A stretch of DNA of 64,000 bases from Roseburia sp. GTDB lineage: Bacteria; Bacillota; Clostridia; Oscillospirales; Ruminococcaceae. Position 1 is the stretch's first letter. The number at the start of each line of letters is the position of its first letter. The DNA lies in NCBI GenBank assembly GCA_023666265.1, contig JAMPCH010000004.1:1-64000 (forward strand), given 5' to 3'. This document shows, in pieces, positions 1 to 7,910 of the stretch. The notes beneath the pieces were generated by a model. The model worked only from the letters and a program-made list of their open reading frames with translations. It ran no database searches and had not been told where the DNA came from. The translations under genes were made by a program, and so were the position numbers.

Positions 1-218
1 GAGCGGATACGCTCCTCCGGGATCGACAGCATACAAGATATGTTTGAAAAATCAAAGATTTTTCAAACCCGTTGTTTGTGCCTCGGCAAATCCTCTCGGC
101 ACAAACTGCCTCCAGAGGAAAGGAATGGTCATAAGAACGAATGTAACAAGTCCTCGTTCTCGGTAAAGAATTTTTTAAAGATAATATCAAGCTTCGCGGA
201 GATCACGTTATGCGGCAT
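1..218 (-). pseudogene. Interrupted Rpn-family (PD-(D/E)XK nuclease/transposase) gene, 5' part
   Basis: An ATG at 218 with an AAAGGAGG ribosome site just upstream opens a frame reading MPHNVISAKLDIIFKKFFTE and then NEDLLHSFL before a TGA at 129-131. KLDIIFKK.FT.N.DLL is the typical N-terminus of Rpn/PD-(D/E)XK family transposases. About 90 bases further on, another frame reads CMLSIPEERIR up to the window edge, which fits the next conserved stretch (DML.IP...I). The coding sequence therefore appears interrupted between these two segments by palindromic DNA. The gene continues beyond position 1, so its C-terminus cannot be judged. Family call rests on motif recall only. Confidence 0.6.
42..106. 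repeat. Two adjacent palindromes inside the Rpn gene
   Basis: Positions 42-53 and 57-68 form a 12-bp perfect inverted repeat with a 3-base loop. Positions 74-82 and 98-106 form a second, 9-bp inverted repeat. Together they occupy the segment that separates the two Rpn coding blocks, so they are likely a small inserted hairpin element. Confidence 0.6.
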
Positions 219-324
219 AAGACCGCCTCCTTTCGCCCTTCCTTAAAATTATTATATCATCTTTACCGCGGAAATGCAAGAGAAAGTTAAGTTTTCGCCT
301 TCCTATAATAAAAAGCGATCGACA

Positions 325-353
325 TTGACAAAAAATAAAAGCTATGTTATAAT
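325..353 (+). promoter_or_regulatory. Consensus promoter of toxin peptide A
   Basis: TTGACA at 325-330 and TATAAT at 348-353 are separated by 17 bp, a perfect sigma-70/sigma-A promoter. The leader contains CCTCC (368-372) that can pair with the GGAGG of the ribosome site (380-384), so the start site may be self-sequestered. Confidence 0.9.
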
Positions 354-392
354 ATACCTGTCGGTTCCTCCGTCGGAAAGGAGGTGAGCGAT

Positions 393-479
393 ATGGAGGC
401 TATAATTGCGTTTATTCTCTCCGTTGTGGCGAGTGTTGTGGGAAACCTCATCACGGACTACATAAAGAGAGATCGGTAA
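393..479 (+). CDS. 28-residue hydrophobic peptide, candidate type I toxin (copy A)
   Basis: A short gene of 28 codons begins MEAIIAFILSVVASVVG and ends in a charged tail (DYIKRDR). It has a strong AAAGGAGGTGA ribosome site and one membrane-spanning segment covering residues 3-20. A convergent promoter downstream makes an antisense RNA that overlaps its 3' end. Single-helix peptide, basic tail, SD-masking hairpin and convergent antisense RNA are the hallmarks of type I toxin-antitoxin systems such as txpA/RatA and bsrG/SR4. Two close paralogues lie at 3084-3170 and 3479-3565. I do not recognise a named family; toxicity is inferred. Confidence 0.75.
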   Translation: MEAIIAFILSVVASVVGNLITDYIKRDR

Positions 480-514
480 GGAAGACCGGCATTTATTTAT
501 CTTCGGATAAATAA

Positions 515-601
515 AAAAGCGAACACCCGACTGTGCGGTTCGGGTGTTCGTTTTGTCTTTGTCGGTAAGAAATTTGCGACATGAAGACAATTGCGTTTAT
601 C
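515..601 (-). ncRNA. Antisense RNA of toxin A (candidate RNA antitoxin)
   Basis: On the minus strand, TTGACA (636-631) and TATAAT (613-608) with 17-bp spacing drive a transcript starting near 601. It ends in a hairpin with arms 520-530 and 540-550 flanked by T-runs on both strands, so the terminator works for both the toxin mRNA and the antisense RNA. The overlap with the toxin message is at the 3' end. Confidence 0.7.
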
Positions 602-659
602 AATGTTATTATATCACGCCTACTTTACTTTGTCAAGACTTTTTTGTGATTTCGAATAA

Positions 660-745
660 ATAAAGTGAACACACGAGCCTACCTCGAGTGTTTGTTTTGT
701 CTTTGTCGGTAAGAAATTTGTGACATGGTGACAATTGTGTTTATT
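660..745 (-). ncRNA. Orphan antisense module A' without a toxin gene
   Basis: A degenerate copy of the antisense unit: -35 TTGACA (780-775), -10 TACAAT (757-752), 17-bp spacer, the same transcribed core, and a terminator hairpin at about 668-693 with one mismatch. No toxin frame accompanies it. It is a duplication relic or a decoy antitoxin. Confidence 0.5.
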
Positions 746-780
746 AATGTTATTGTATCGCGCTTATTTTATTTTGTCAA

Positions 781-1084
781 GACTTTTTTGTGATTTCGGA
801 TAAATAAAGCGAAAATCCAAGAGCATTTGGGTTCGTCTTGGTTTTCACCCCGCCCTATATACCTATATAAATATAAGCAAGAAATCTCCCCTCAAAAACA
901 TTTTAAAAAATTTTAAAAAAAGGTGAAACTTTTCGGGCGGGGGACGTGACTACCTAAATGTAAACGGTACATTGAGGCTTTTCTAAAGACCGCGTTTAAA
1001 GCGAGATTCGTGGAAAGAAACCGAAATTTGTGCAATTTGTCTTTACATAACAAAACAAATTCCAAATTATGGTAAATTTGCCGA
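781..1084. other. Noncoding leader region upstream of the surface-protein gene
   Basis: No gene seen. An imperfect hairpin (811-821 with 837-846) may terminate transcripts. Positions 898-921 are an A/T-rich run and the remainder has no recognisable RNA motif. Confidence 0.4.
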
Positions 1085-1113
1085 TTGAATTTTCAAGAAA
1101 AACAAGGTATAAT
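1085..1113 (+). promoter_or_regulatory. Promoter of the Asp-rich surface protein
   Basis: TTGAAT at 1085-1090 and TATAAT at 1108-1113 with 17-bp spacing, about 58 bp upstream of the chosen start codon. Confidence 0.75.
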
Positions 1114-1170
1114 GAAAAGCGGAAATGGCACAAGCTATTTACTAAAATTTTTTATTGGAGGACTAAAATC

Positions 1171-2700
1171 ATGAAGATGACAAAGCTTCTTGCAAGTGGT
1201 GTTGCGGCTTCTTTAGCGGCGACTTCTCTTGTAGCGGTGGCTTCGGCCGCCGATCGCACGTTTGATATGGCTGTATCTTACGGCGAAATCATCGTAAAGT
1301 CCGAGGGCGGTATTGAACTCGGTCAGGAATGGAATCTCTCTCAAGCGGATATTGACGCGGGTAAGACCCTCGGTATCACTAGCAACGAGACCATCAAGCT
1401 TAAGGTTTCCAGCGATTTTGACACCGTAGATTATCAAGGCGTAACCCTTCAGGTTACCGGCGTTAAGGGTACGAGATCCAGCTCTTCGAAGACTTATACC
1501 TACATTTTCGATGACAAGGGCGACGGAAACTACGAATTAGAAGTATACGGTGGTGATACCGCTGCTGCTGACAAGTTCCTTCCTTCTCAGTTTGTTGAGA
1601 TCACGAAGGTTGCGCTCAGCATCAAGGGTACGCATAAGGAAACCGATCAGAGCTACTACAACAAGCTCGGCGACAGCGAATGGGGTTACTGGAATTCCGG
1701 TACTACCATTGAGGGTGGCAAAACCGGTATTGCGGCGGTTATCAACTCGATCGGCCTTTGGGGCGCTAACTACGACTCCAAGTCGATCAAGAATGACTAT
1801 GCGTTCATGCCTTTAGCGGTAGGTAACGGTAGCGCGAATACCTTTATGAGACATGACCTTCAGATTCTCTCTTATGCTGACGCTAAGTACGCTCAGAACA
1901 TCAACGGTACCGATAACAACCAGTCTTATACCGAGGACGGCTATAACAAGGGTACTGTTCCGGTACAGTTCGCGGGTCTTGCTTCTCAGGTTGGCGACTT
2001 CTTTAACAAGCAGACCAACGGTACGATCACCTTCAAGTTCACGACCGCTTCTGCGGCGACCGGCGATACTTGGTTAAACGGTGGTGTTCCTTCGACTCAA
2101 GTAGGTCTTAAGAACGCGTTAGGTAACGCGACCCCGAACGATTTCGTTCTCGCGTTCAACTACGATCAGACCGGTTCGCTCCAGGCTGTTGCCGAAGTAA
2201 AGGCTGATACCGGCGAGGTTGAATTTGACATCGACGATGTTCTCGACGCGTTAGACGGCAGAACGATCGGTGTTATCGACAACATCTACTACGGCTTAAA
2301 CAAGGGCGTATATTATGATGACATCAAGGCTACCGGTCTTAAGGTAGAATCGATCACCCTCTCCTACGACGAGGATGACGACGCGAACAGCGACATCGAA
2401 GAGCCCGACGATGACGACGAGCCGATCGATGACGATGACGATGACGAGTCCGACGATGTTGACGACGACGATGATGTTGACGATGATGTTAACGTTGACG
2501 ACGACGATGATGATGACGACGATGTTGACGATGACGTAACGCCTGTTGACGACGACGAGCCTCAGGGTAATGCGGGTGGTACGACCAACACTGTTGTTGA
2601 TCCCGCTGACGACGGCAACCCGCCTACCGGCGTAGCTCTCGCGGTTGTTCCTGCGATGATCGCTGCTGTTGCGGTAGTTGTATCCAAGAAGAGAAAGTAA
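1171..2700 (+). CDS. Sortase-anchored surface protein with Asp-rich C-terminal region
   Basis: The start at 1171 is chosen because TTGGAGGA lies 10 bases upstream and a typical signal peptide follows (MKMTKLLASGVAASLAA...ASAA). The protein has 509 residues. Residues about 30-410 form an unrecognised extracellular region. Residues about 410-475 are almost entirely Asp with some Glu and Val. The C-terminus has a sorting-type signal, NPPTG, followed by a hydrophobic helix and KKRK. This resembles the N/S-P-x-T-G sorting signals of ruminococci, and a related SPDTG signal ends the protein at 45186-46022. The acidic stretch could bind divalent cations or act as a charged spacer; its role is inferred. 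Flanking DNA on both sides carries related toxin/antisense modules in opposite orientation. Confidence 0.8.
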   Translation: MKMTKLLASGVAASLAATSLVAVASAADRTFDMAVSYGEIIVKSEGGIELGQEWNLSQADIDAGKTLGITSNETIKLKVSSDFDTVDYQGVTLQVTGVKGTRSSSSKTYTYIFDDKGDGNYELEVYGGDTAAADKFLPSQFVEITKVALSIKGTHKETDQSYYNKLGDSEWGYWNSGTTIEGGKTGIAAVINSIGLWGANYDSKSIKNDYAFMPLAVGNGSANTFMRHDLQILSYADAKYAQNINGTDNNQSYTEDGYNKGTVPVQFAGLASQVGDFFNKQTNGTITFKFTTASAATGDTWLNGGVPSTQVGLKNALGNATPNDFVLAFNYDQTGSLQAVAEVKADTGEVEFDIDDVLDALDGRTIGVIDNIYYGLNKGVYYDDIKATGLKVESITLSYDEDDDANSDIEEPDDDDEPIDDDDDDESDDVDDDDDVDDDVNVDDDDDDDDDVDDDVTPVDDDEPQGNAGGTTNTVVDPADDGNPPTGVALAVVPAMIAAVAVVVSKKRK

Positions 2701-2745
2701 TTTAACCGAGGTTAAATGAAAATCCGAAAGGGTAATGAATGAATA

Positions 2746-2777
2746 AAACCACCCCCGATGAACGTCGGGGGTGGTTT
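2746..2777 (+). terminator. Intrinsic terminator of the surface-protein gene
   Basis: GC-rich 13-bp stem (2746-2758 with 2765-2777) followed by a T-run. Confidence 0.9.
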
Positions 2778-2827
2778 TTTGTGGGAAAAGCCTTGACAAA
2801 GTGAAATAGGCGTGGTATAATGTAAAT

Positions 2828-2900
2828 GAAAGAGATTATAGTCTCCATGCCGTTACTTCCGGCAAAGCGAACGCCCGAGCGAGCCTTGGGTGTTCGTCTT
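2828..2900 (+). ncRNA. Orphan antisense module B'
   Basis: Promoter TTGACA (2793-2798) and TATAAT (2816-2821), 17-bp spacer, followed by a short transcript and a hairpin with G-T pairs at about 2868-2897. The core matches the antisense RNAs of the toxin modules, but no toxin gene follows before the next antisense promoter. Confidence 0.55.
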
Positions 2901-2961
2901 ATTTATCTGAAATTTTGTAAAAAGTCTTGACAAAATAAAATAGGCGTGGTATAATGACATT

Positions 2962-3048
2962 GATAAAGGTGATTGTCTCCATGTCGCAAATTTCTTATCG
3001 ACAAAGACAAGACGAACGTCCGACCGGGGGGGCTCGGACGTTCGCTTT
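2962..3048 (+). ncRNA. Antisense RNA of toxin B
   Basis: Promoter TTGACA (2927-2932) and TATAAT (2950-2955), 17-bp spacer. The transcript converges on toxin B and ends in a hairpin with arms 3013-3023 and 3034-3044 followed by T-rich sequence. Confidence 0.7.
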
Positions 3049-3083
3049 TTATTTATCCGTGGATAAATAAATGTCGGTTTTTC

Positions 3084-3170
3084 TTACCGATCTCTCTTTA
3101 TGTAGTCCGTGATGTAGTTGCCTACAACACTCGCCGCAACGGAGAGAATAAAGGTGATTATAACCTCCAT
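3084..3170 (-). CDS. 28-residue hydrophobic peptide, candidate type I toxin (copy B)
   Basis: MEVIITFILSVAASVVG and then a tail ending DYIKRDR, paralogous to copy A. The ribosome site AAAGGAGGTGAG lies upstream. The minus-strand promoter has TTGACA (3238-3233) and TATAAT (3215-3210) with 17-bp spacing. One transmembrane helix is predicted by eye. A convergent antisense RNA (2962-3048) covers the 3' end of its message. Confidence 0.75.
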   Translation of the reverse strand: MEVIITFILSVAASVVGNYITDYIKRDR

Positions 3171-3209
3171 ATCGCTCACCTCCTTTCCGACGGAGGAGCC
3201 GACACGTAT

Positions 3210-3238
3210 ATTATACCATAGCTTTCCTTTTTTGTCAA
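3210..3238 (-). promoter_or_regulatory. Consensus promoter of toxin B
   Basis: TTGACA (3238-3233), 17-bp spacer, TATAAT (3215-3210), read on the minus strand. Confidence 0.85.
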
Positions 3239-3267
3239 TATTTGACACATTGACACGATCAATAAAC

Positions 3268-3290
3268 CCCCGAGCCGCGCTCGGGAGTTC
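3268..3290. terminator. Hairpin between toxin modules B and C
   Basis: AACCCCCGAGC pairs with GCTCGGGAGTT around a CGC loop. It is near-identical to the hairpin at 3660-3684, showing the module was duplicated together with this boundary. Confidence 0.6.
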
Positions 3291-3355
3291 GTTCTATTTA
3301 TCCGAAATCACAAAAAAGTCTTGACAAAGTAAAATAGATGTGTTACAATAATGTT

Positions 3356-3445
3356 GATAAGAGAAATTGTCTCCATGCTGTAAGTTTCTTACCGGCAAAG
3401 ACAAAGCGAACACCCGAGGTACGACAGTCGGGTGTTCGCTTTTTT
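3356..3445 (+). ncRNA. Antisense RNA of toxin C
   Basis: Promoter TTGACA (3321-3326) and TACAAT (3344-3349), 17-bp spacer. Terminator arms 3406-3417 and 3428-3439 are followed by a T-run. Confidence 0.7.
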
Positions 3446-3478
3446 ATTTATCCGAAGATAAATAAATGCCGGTCTTCC

Positions 3479-3565
3479 TTACCGGTCTCTTCTTATGTAA
3501 TCGGTGATGTAGTTGCCTACAACACTTCCTACAACGGAGAGAATAAGAGAAATCAAGATCTCCAT
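3479..3565 (-). CDS. 28-residue hydrophobic peptide, candidate type I toxin (copy C)
   Basis: MEILISLILSVVGSVVG and a tail ending DYIRRDR. It is the third paralogue, in tandem with copy B. The ribosome site is AAAGGGGGTG, slightly weaker than in A and B. The promoter is at 3633-3605 on the minus strand. Substitutions between the three copies keep the hydrophobic core and basic tail, which suggests selection on the peptide. Confidence 0.75.
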   Translation of the reverse strand: MEILISLILSVVGSVVGNYITDYIRRDR

Positions 3566-3604
3566 ACTGGGCACCCCCTTTCCGACGGAGGAACCGACAA
3601 GTAT

Positions 3605-3633
3605 ATTATACCATAGCTTCCCTTTTTTGTCAA
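3605..3633 (-). promoter_or_regulatory. Consensus promoter of toxin C
   Basis: TTGACA (3633-3628), 17-bp spacer, TATAAT (3610-3605), read on the minus strand. Confidence 0.85.
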
Positions 3634-3659
3634 TATTTGACACATTGACACAATCAATA

Positions 3660-3684
3660 AACCCCCGAGCCACGCTCGGGGGTT
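3660..3684 (-). terminator. Hairpin downstream of the GH130 gene
   Basis: AACCCCCGAGC / GCTCGGGGGTT stem just past the GH130 stop codon. The T-run lies on the plus-strand side, so its direction is uncertain; it separates GH130 from the toxin C promoter. Confidence 0.6.
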
Positions 3685-3710
3685 CGCTTTTTAATAAATT
3701 AAAGTAAAAC

Positions 3711-4718
3711 TCAAACAGACGAATGCTTCTTGATATACTCGACGACCTCGTCGGCGTTACAGAACGCCATCGAGACGCAGGTATCGGCACAGCCGTAATA
3801 GATCGCGATCCGACCCGTGTCCGCGTCACAGAGCGCCGCACAGGGGAAGGTCACGTTTTGGACGTCGCCGACGCACTCGTAAAGCTCGCGCGGGTTGAGG
3901 AGGTATTCCGAACAGCGGTACTTGACGATCCACGGCTTATCGATGTCGAGGATACAAGCGCCGAAGCTGTACACAAAGCCGTTACAGCTCTCGAGTACGC
4001 CGTGGTAGAAGCAGAGCCAGCCCTCGCTCGTCTCAATCGGGATCGGACCCGCGCCGATCTTTTTCGCTTCCCAGCCCTTGAGCGGTCCCATTACGTGGCG
4101 GTGTTCGCCCCAGTACTTCATATCGGGCGACTGAGAGAGATACATATCGCCAAAGGGGGTATGACCCGAGTCGGACGGGCGGCTAAACATCACATACTTC
4201 CCGTTGATCTTACGCGGGAACATGACGCCGTTTCGGTTAAAGGGGAGGAAGGCGTTCTCACACTGGTGAAATTCCTTAAAATCCTTTGTCCAGCCCACGC
4301 CGATCGTCGGCTTCCACCCATAGGCGTTACACCATGTGATCCAAAATCTGTCCTCGATCCAAACGCATCTCGGGTCATAGCCGTACTGCCACGGGTTCGC
4401 CTCCGCCGTCGCGGGGTCGTCGTTGATCCAGTTCACGCGCTCGGGGTCGATCTCCCAGCTGATCCCGTCCTTTGAGAAGCCCGCATGGATCGCCATATTC
4501 CGCTCCTTATCGTCTACGCGAAAGACGCCCGCGAAGTTATAGTCGCCGCTCTTAAAGGGGACGACCGCGCTGTTAAAGATCGAGTTGCTCGTCGGGAGGA
4601 GGTCGCGGGGGATGATCGGGTTCGCGTCATAGCGCCAGATCACGTCTTTACAGCTCGCGGGGCGATCCTGCCACGGCATATTCGGGAGAGAGGGCTGATT
4701 GATGATTTTTACGCTCAT
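3711..4718 (-). CDS. GH130 family beta-1,4-mannooligosaccharide phosphorylase-like enzyme
   Basis: The 335-residue protein matches the five-bladed propeller phosphorylases of GH130, most like the Ruminococcus albus mannooligosaccharide phosphorylase RaMP2 group by recall. GYDPR at residues 113-117 carries the general-acid Asp (D115). Further family blocks are NPII near residue 33, [10 protein letters not shown] and FSRPSD, and GAGPIPI. Such enzymes phosphorolyse beta-1,4-mannosides to mannose-1-phosphate in the cytosol; exact substrate is inferred. GAAAGGAA precedes the ATG. A consensus promoter lies 72 bases upstream and the gene appears to be transcribed alone. Confidence 0.9.
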   Translation of the reverse strand: MSVKIINQPSLPNMPWQDRPASCKDVIWRYDANPIIPRDLLPTSNSIFNSAVVPFKSGDYNFAGVFRVDDKERNMAIHAGFSKDGISWEIDPERVNWINDDPATAEANPWQYGYDPRCVWIEDRFWITWCNAYGWKPTIGVGWTKDFKEFHQCENAFLPFNRNGVMFPRKINGKYVMFSRPSDSGHTPFGDMYLSQSPDMKYWGEHRHVMGPLKGWEAKKIGAGPIPIETSEGWLCFYHGVLESCNGFVYSFGACILDIDKPWIVKYRCSEYLLNPRELYECVGDVQNVTFPCAALCDADTGRIAIYYGCADTCVSMAFCNADEVVEYIKKHSSV

Positions 4719-4789
4719 AATATTGTTCCTTTCAACTTCGGATTTCCCTCAAAAGAGGCTGTCTTTGAGGCTTCCATTATTATAGCTAT

Positions 4790-4818
4790 ATTATACCGAA
4801 AAAAAACGCGCCTGTCAA
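4790..4818 (-). promoter_or_regulatory. Promoter of the GH130 gene
   Basis: TTGACA (4818-4813), 17-bp spacer, TATAAT (4795-4790) on the minus strand. Confidence 0.85.
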
Positions 4819-4977
4819 TAGAAGAAAGAAAGAATTTCCAAAATCCTTCCCTAAAATCTTTTTGAGAAGGAGAGTCTCCCCGGGTTACGATCCGGGGTCA
4901 TGGCGGTCATTCTTTTATAAAAATTATGAAAAAATCGCCAAAACTGTAACCGAAAAATGAGAAATCTTGTATTTTAC

Positions 4978-5042
4978 ACAAAATTATGTTGATAATTTTG
5001 TAAGAACGCCCTATTGTTATCTTTCATTTCGTATGTTATAAT
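4978..5042 (+). promoter_or_regulatory. Promoter of the pilus operon with adjacent palindrome
   Basis: TTGTTA (5014-5019) and TATAAT (5037-5042), 17-bp spacer. Immediately upstream, a 10-bp-arm palindrome (4978-4987 and 4992-5001) could be a regulator site or the end of an upstream transcript. Between 4819 and 4977 only a hairpin around 4877-4896 is visible. Confidence 0.75.
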
Positions 5043-5079
5043 ATATTTATACATATACGCAAATGAATGGAGGGTGTTC

Positions 5080-6273
5080 ATGGCATATTTTTCTTACGTC
5101 GCGACCGACGCGAACGGCGCGAGGGTCAAGGGCAAGGAATACGCGGAGGATTACCTCGAGCTGATCTCCAAGCTTAGGGAAAAGAACCTTTTCTGCTCGG
5201 AATACACCGAGTTACAGGAAAAGCAGCAGAGCGCACAGTATCAGTTTAAGACCGCCGATCTCGCGTTTATCTGTCGTCAGCTCGCGTCTATGCTCAAGGC
5301 GGGTATCAGCCTCGTTAAAAGCCTTCATATCCTTTACTCTCAGGAGGAGAACAAAAAGGCGAAGGCGGTACTCCTCGAGATCTATGAGGACGTCCAAAAA
5401 GGGCGATCCTTCTCCGAGGCGATCCAGGCTCGCCCCGGCGTTTTCCCAAATCTTTTTGTAAGTATGGTCGCCGCGGGCGAGGCATCGGGTAACCTCGACG
5501 GGATCATGCAAAGAGTAGCGGATCACTACCTGTCCACAAATAAGACGAATAATAAGGTAAAGAACGCGATGGTCTACCCGATCGTCCTTCTCGTCCTCCT
5601 CGTTGTGATCTTTTTCGCGCTGATGATCTTTATTCTCCCGATGTTCCGCGACTTAGCGGGCGACGAGATACCGCCGCTCTCCGCCGCGCTTTTCTCGATC
5701 GGTGATTTTATGCAGGCGTACTGGTGGCTGCTCATCATCATCTTTGTGGTGGTCTTCTTTGTCATCAAGATCTTACTTAAAGTCCCGGCGGTGCGGCTCA
5801 AATTTGACCAGTTTCTGACAAAGATGCCGAAGGTCGGCGTACTGATGTGTACGATCTATACCTCGCGCTTCGCGAGAACGATGTCTAACCTTTTTGCCTC
5901 CGGCTTACAGATGGTGGATTGTATCGAGAAGTCGGTCGACACGCTCGGTAATTCCTACATACAGACCGTCTTCCACAATCAGGTCGTCGAGGACGTAAAA
6001 CAGGGGGCTTCCCTCTCGAGCGCGGTCGCCAAGACCGAGATCTTCCCCGGGATCTTTACGTCGATCATCATGGTCGGCGAGGAATCCGGCGCGCTCGACG
6101 AGATCCTCGAGAAATCCGCCGAGTATTACGAGGACGAGGCGGATACCGCGATCCAAAAGCTCGTCGGCTTGATGGAGCCGGTCATGATCATCTTTATGGG
6201 TATCATGGTCGGTATGATCTTAGCGGGTATCTTCCCGATCCTTTACGGCGGTATGGGGAATATCGGCGGCTAA
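5080..6273 (+). CDS. pilC: Type IV pilus inner-membrane platform protein PilC
   Basis: The start at 5080 is preferred over an earlier in-frame ATG because GGAGGGTG lies just upstream and the family N-terminus (MAYFSYVATDANG) begins there. The protein has 397 residues, the usual PilC/GspF length. Two T2SSF domains are visible, about residues 48-170 and 250-375, each with the FxxxLAxML.aGi and GE.sG.Ld motifs. Hydrophobic segments occur near 170-190, 215-240 and the C-terminus. PilC couples the cytosolic motor ATPases PilB and PilT to the pilin machine. It is the first gene of the pilus operon. Confidence 0.93.
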   Translation: MAYFSYVATDANGARVKGKEYAEDYLELISKLREKNLFCSEYTELQEKQQSAQYQFKTADLAFICRQLASMLKAGISLVKSLHILYSQEENKKAKAVLLEIYEDVQKGRSFSEAIQARPGVFPNLFVSMVAAGEASGNLDGIMQRVADHYLSTNKTNNKVKNAMVYPIVLLVLLVVIFFALMIFILPMFRDLAGDEIPPLSAALFSIGDFMQAYWWLLIIIFVVVFFVIKILLKVPAVRLKFDQFLTKMPKVGVLMCTIYTSRFARTMSNLFASGLQMVDCIEKSVDTLGNSYIQTVFHNQVVEDVKQGASLSSAVAKTEIFPGIFTSIIMVGEESGALDEILEKSAEYYEDEADTAIQKLVGLMEPVMIIFMGIMVGMILAGIFPILYGGMGNIGG

Positions 6274-6359
6274 GTCAAAAAGCGAATTTCCGAAAAAAGC
6301 GCATTCCCGTTCAAACGGTCATTTATCATTTATAAACGATGAAAGGAATGGTTCACTAA

Positions 6360-7910
6360 ATGCTATCAATTGATATCACCGACAAGCAGATCAAGCTTGT
6401 ACGCGGAACGCTCAGCGGCGTAAAGATCCGCGTCGTCGAGGTAGAGACCCGAGACCTTACCCTCGGCTGTGTCAGCAACGGCTACATCACCGACATCCCG
6501 ATGGTAGCGGGCGAGATCACCGACATCATCTCCTCAAAGGGGATCAAGGATAAAGAGGCGATCGTCTGTATCAACTCCGGCTCGATCCTCTATAAGGATC
6601 TGATCGTCCCCAAGCCCAAGAAGATCTCAAACTCCTCGGCGATCGAGTCGATGATCCTTAACACCATGGGGATCACGAAGGAATATAATATCTCATACTC
6701 GATCATCGGCGACGAAAAGGGCGAAAACGGCGAAGACATGCTCCGCCTCCTCGCGATGGCTTGTCCTCAGAGAATGGTCGACGGCTATATCCGCCTCTTT
6801 ACTCAGCTCGGTCTTAACCTAAAACAGATCAACATCTCGAATAACTGTATCAGCCGTCTGATCTTAAATACGCCGAAGCTCGAGTCCTCGATGCCCTTGA
6901 TGCTCGTCCAGGTCGATAACGACTTCGTCAATATCAACCTCTATGAGGACAATCAGGTAACGCTCAACCGCTATGTCCGGATCGACCCCTATGACTACAG
7001 TAACGACGAGGATTACGTCAACCAAGCGGTATACGATAACGTCTTCCGTACGATCCAGTTTATCCAACAGCGTAAGGACGCCAAGCCGTTAAAGGAGATC
7101 ATGTTCTACGGCCACGTTAAGGACTTTATCGCCCTCTCCAACGCGGTATCCTCCTTTAATGTACCCGCTCATATTCTGAATATGCCCTCAAACGTCGTGA
7201 CCTTCTGCGACTTTGACTTCGCGGAGTACGCGAACGCGCTCGGCGCTTTCTTAAAGGTACGTAAGGACTTAGATCATATCAACCTCCTTGAGGCGAGCGC
7301 CGTAAAGGGGAAAAAGGGCGCGAGTACCTTCCTCATCACGACGATCCTCCTCGCCGTCGCGGCGGTGGTGGTCTCCGCCGTGGGCGTGGTCGTTTGTGAC
7401 TCGATCGCGGGGAATATCCAGGCGGAGGCGGATCAGATCGACGCCGAGATCCATAGCGAGGCGATGAACGAGCGAATCCGGGTACTAAATGAAAAGATCT
7501 CCGTATTCGAGGGCGTGAACCTCTATCGGACAAATCTCGAGGCGGCGACGACCCTCTTCGACTATCAGCCGCGCGGGATCACCGAGGTCAAGGCTAAGGT
7601 CGAGGAGGCGATCGGCGACCTCGATATGAATATCATGAACGACATCACGATCGCCGGCTATAACGTCGCGATCACGATGCGGTGTTATGACGAGGACACG
7701 CCGACGAAATATATCCGTAACCTCATCGATCAGGATTACTTCGAGGACATCGTCTTCACCGGCTTTACGAGCGAGTCTCAGGACGAGGAAGAGGACGACA
7801 ATACCACCACCACAAGACGCCCCGTCGTAAACCGCGACAATCGCGAGGGACTTTACTCCTTCGCGGTAAGTATGAGAATCAAGGGAGGGAACAGCGTTGA
7901 ACTTAACTAA
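6360..7910 (+). CDS. PilM-PilN fusion protein of the type IV pilus alignment complex
   Basis: Residues about 1-310 look like the actin-like PilM ATPase (MLSIDITDKQIKLVRG at the start, internal IVCINSG). Residues 311 onward contain INLLEA, the conserved PilN N-terminal motif that normally docks into PilM, then a transmembrane helix (about 324-347), a coiled-coil stretch and a PilN-like extracellular ferredoxin-type domain to residue 516. In most bacteria these are two genes; here one frame covers both with no stop. A Thr/acidic linker (EEEDDNTTTTRR) lies near residues 478-490. The neighbour downstream is PilO, as expected. Confidence 0.85.
   Translation: MLSIDITDKQIKLVRGTLSGVKIRVVEVETRDLTLGCVSNGYITDIPMVAGEITDIISSKGIKDKEAIVCINSGSILYKDLIVPKPKKISNSSAIESMILNTMGITKEYNISYSIIGDEKGENGEDMLRLLAMACPQRMVDGYIRLFTQLGLNLKQINISNNCISRLILNTPKLESSMPLMLVQVDNDFVNINLYEDNQVTLNRYVRIDPYDYSNDEDYVNQAVYDNVFRTIQFIQQRKDAKPLKEIMFYGHVKDFIALSNAVSSFNVPAHILNMPSNVVTFCDFDFAEYANALGAFLKVRKDLDHINLLEASAVKGKKGASTFLITTILLAVAAVVVSAVGVVVCDSIAGNIQAEADQIDAEIHSEAMNERIRVLNEKISVFEGVNLYRTNLEAATTLFDYQPRGITEVKAKVEEAIGDLDMNIMNDITIAGYNVAITMRCYDEDTPTKYIRNLIDQDYFEDIVFTGFTSESQDEEEDDNTTTTRRPVVNRDNREGLYSFAVSMRIKGGNSVELN

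Noticed and set aside
40-246. 68-residue plus-strand frame
   Set aside because: It runs across two palindromes and is antisense to the better supported Rpn-type frame; no ribosome site.
2296-2799. 167-residue minus-strand frame opposite the Asp-rich region
   Set aside because: It is the mirror of the GAC/GAT repeat tract, giving Val/Ile runs; no start signal.
3723-4475. 250-residue plus-strand frame opposite GH130
   Set aside because: Shadow of the GH130 gene in GC-rich DNA; no family features.
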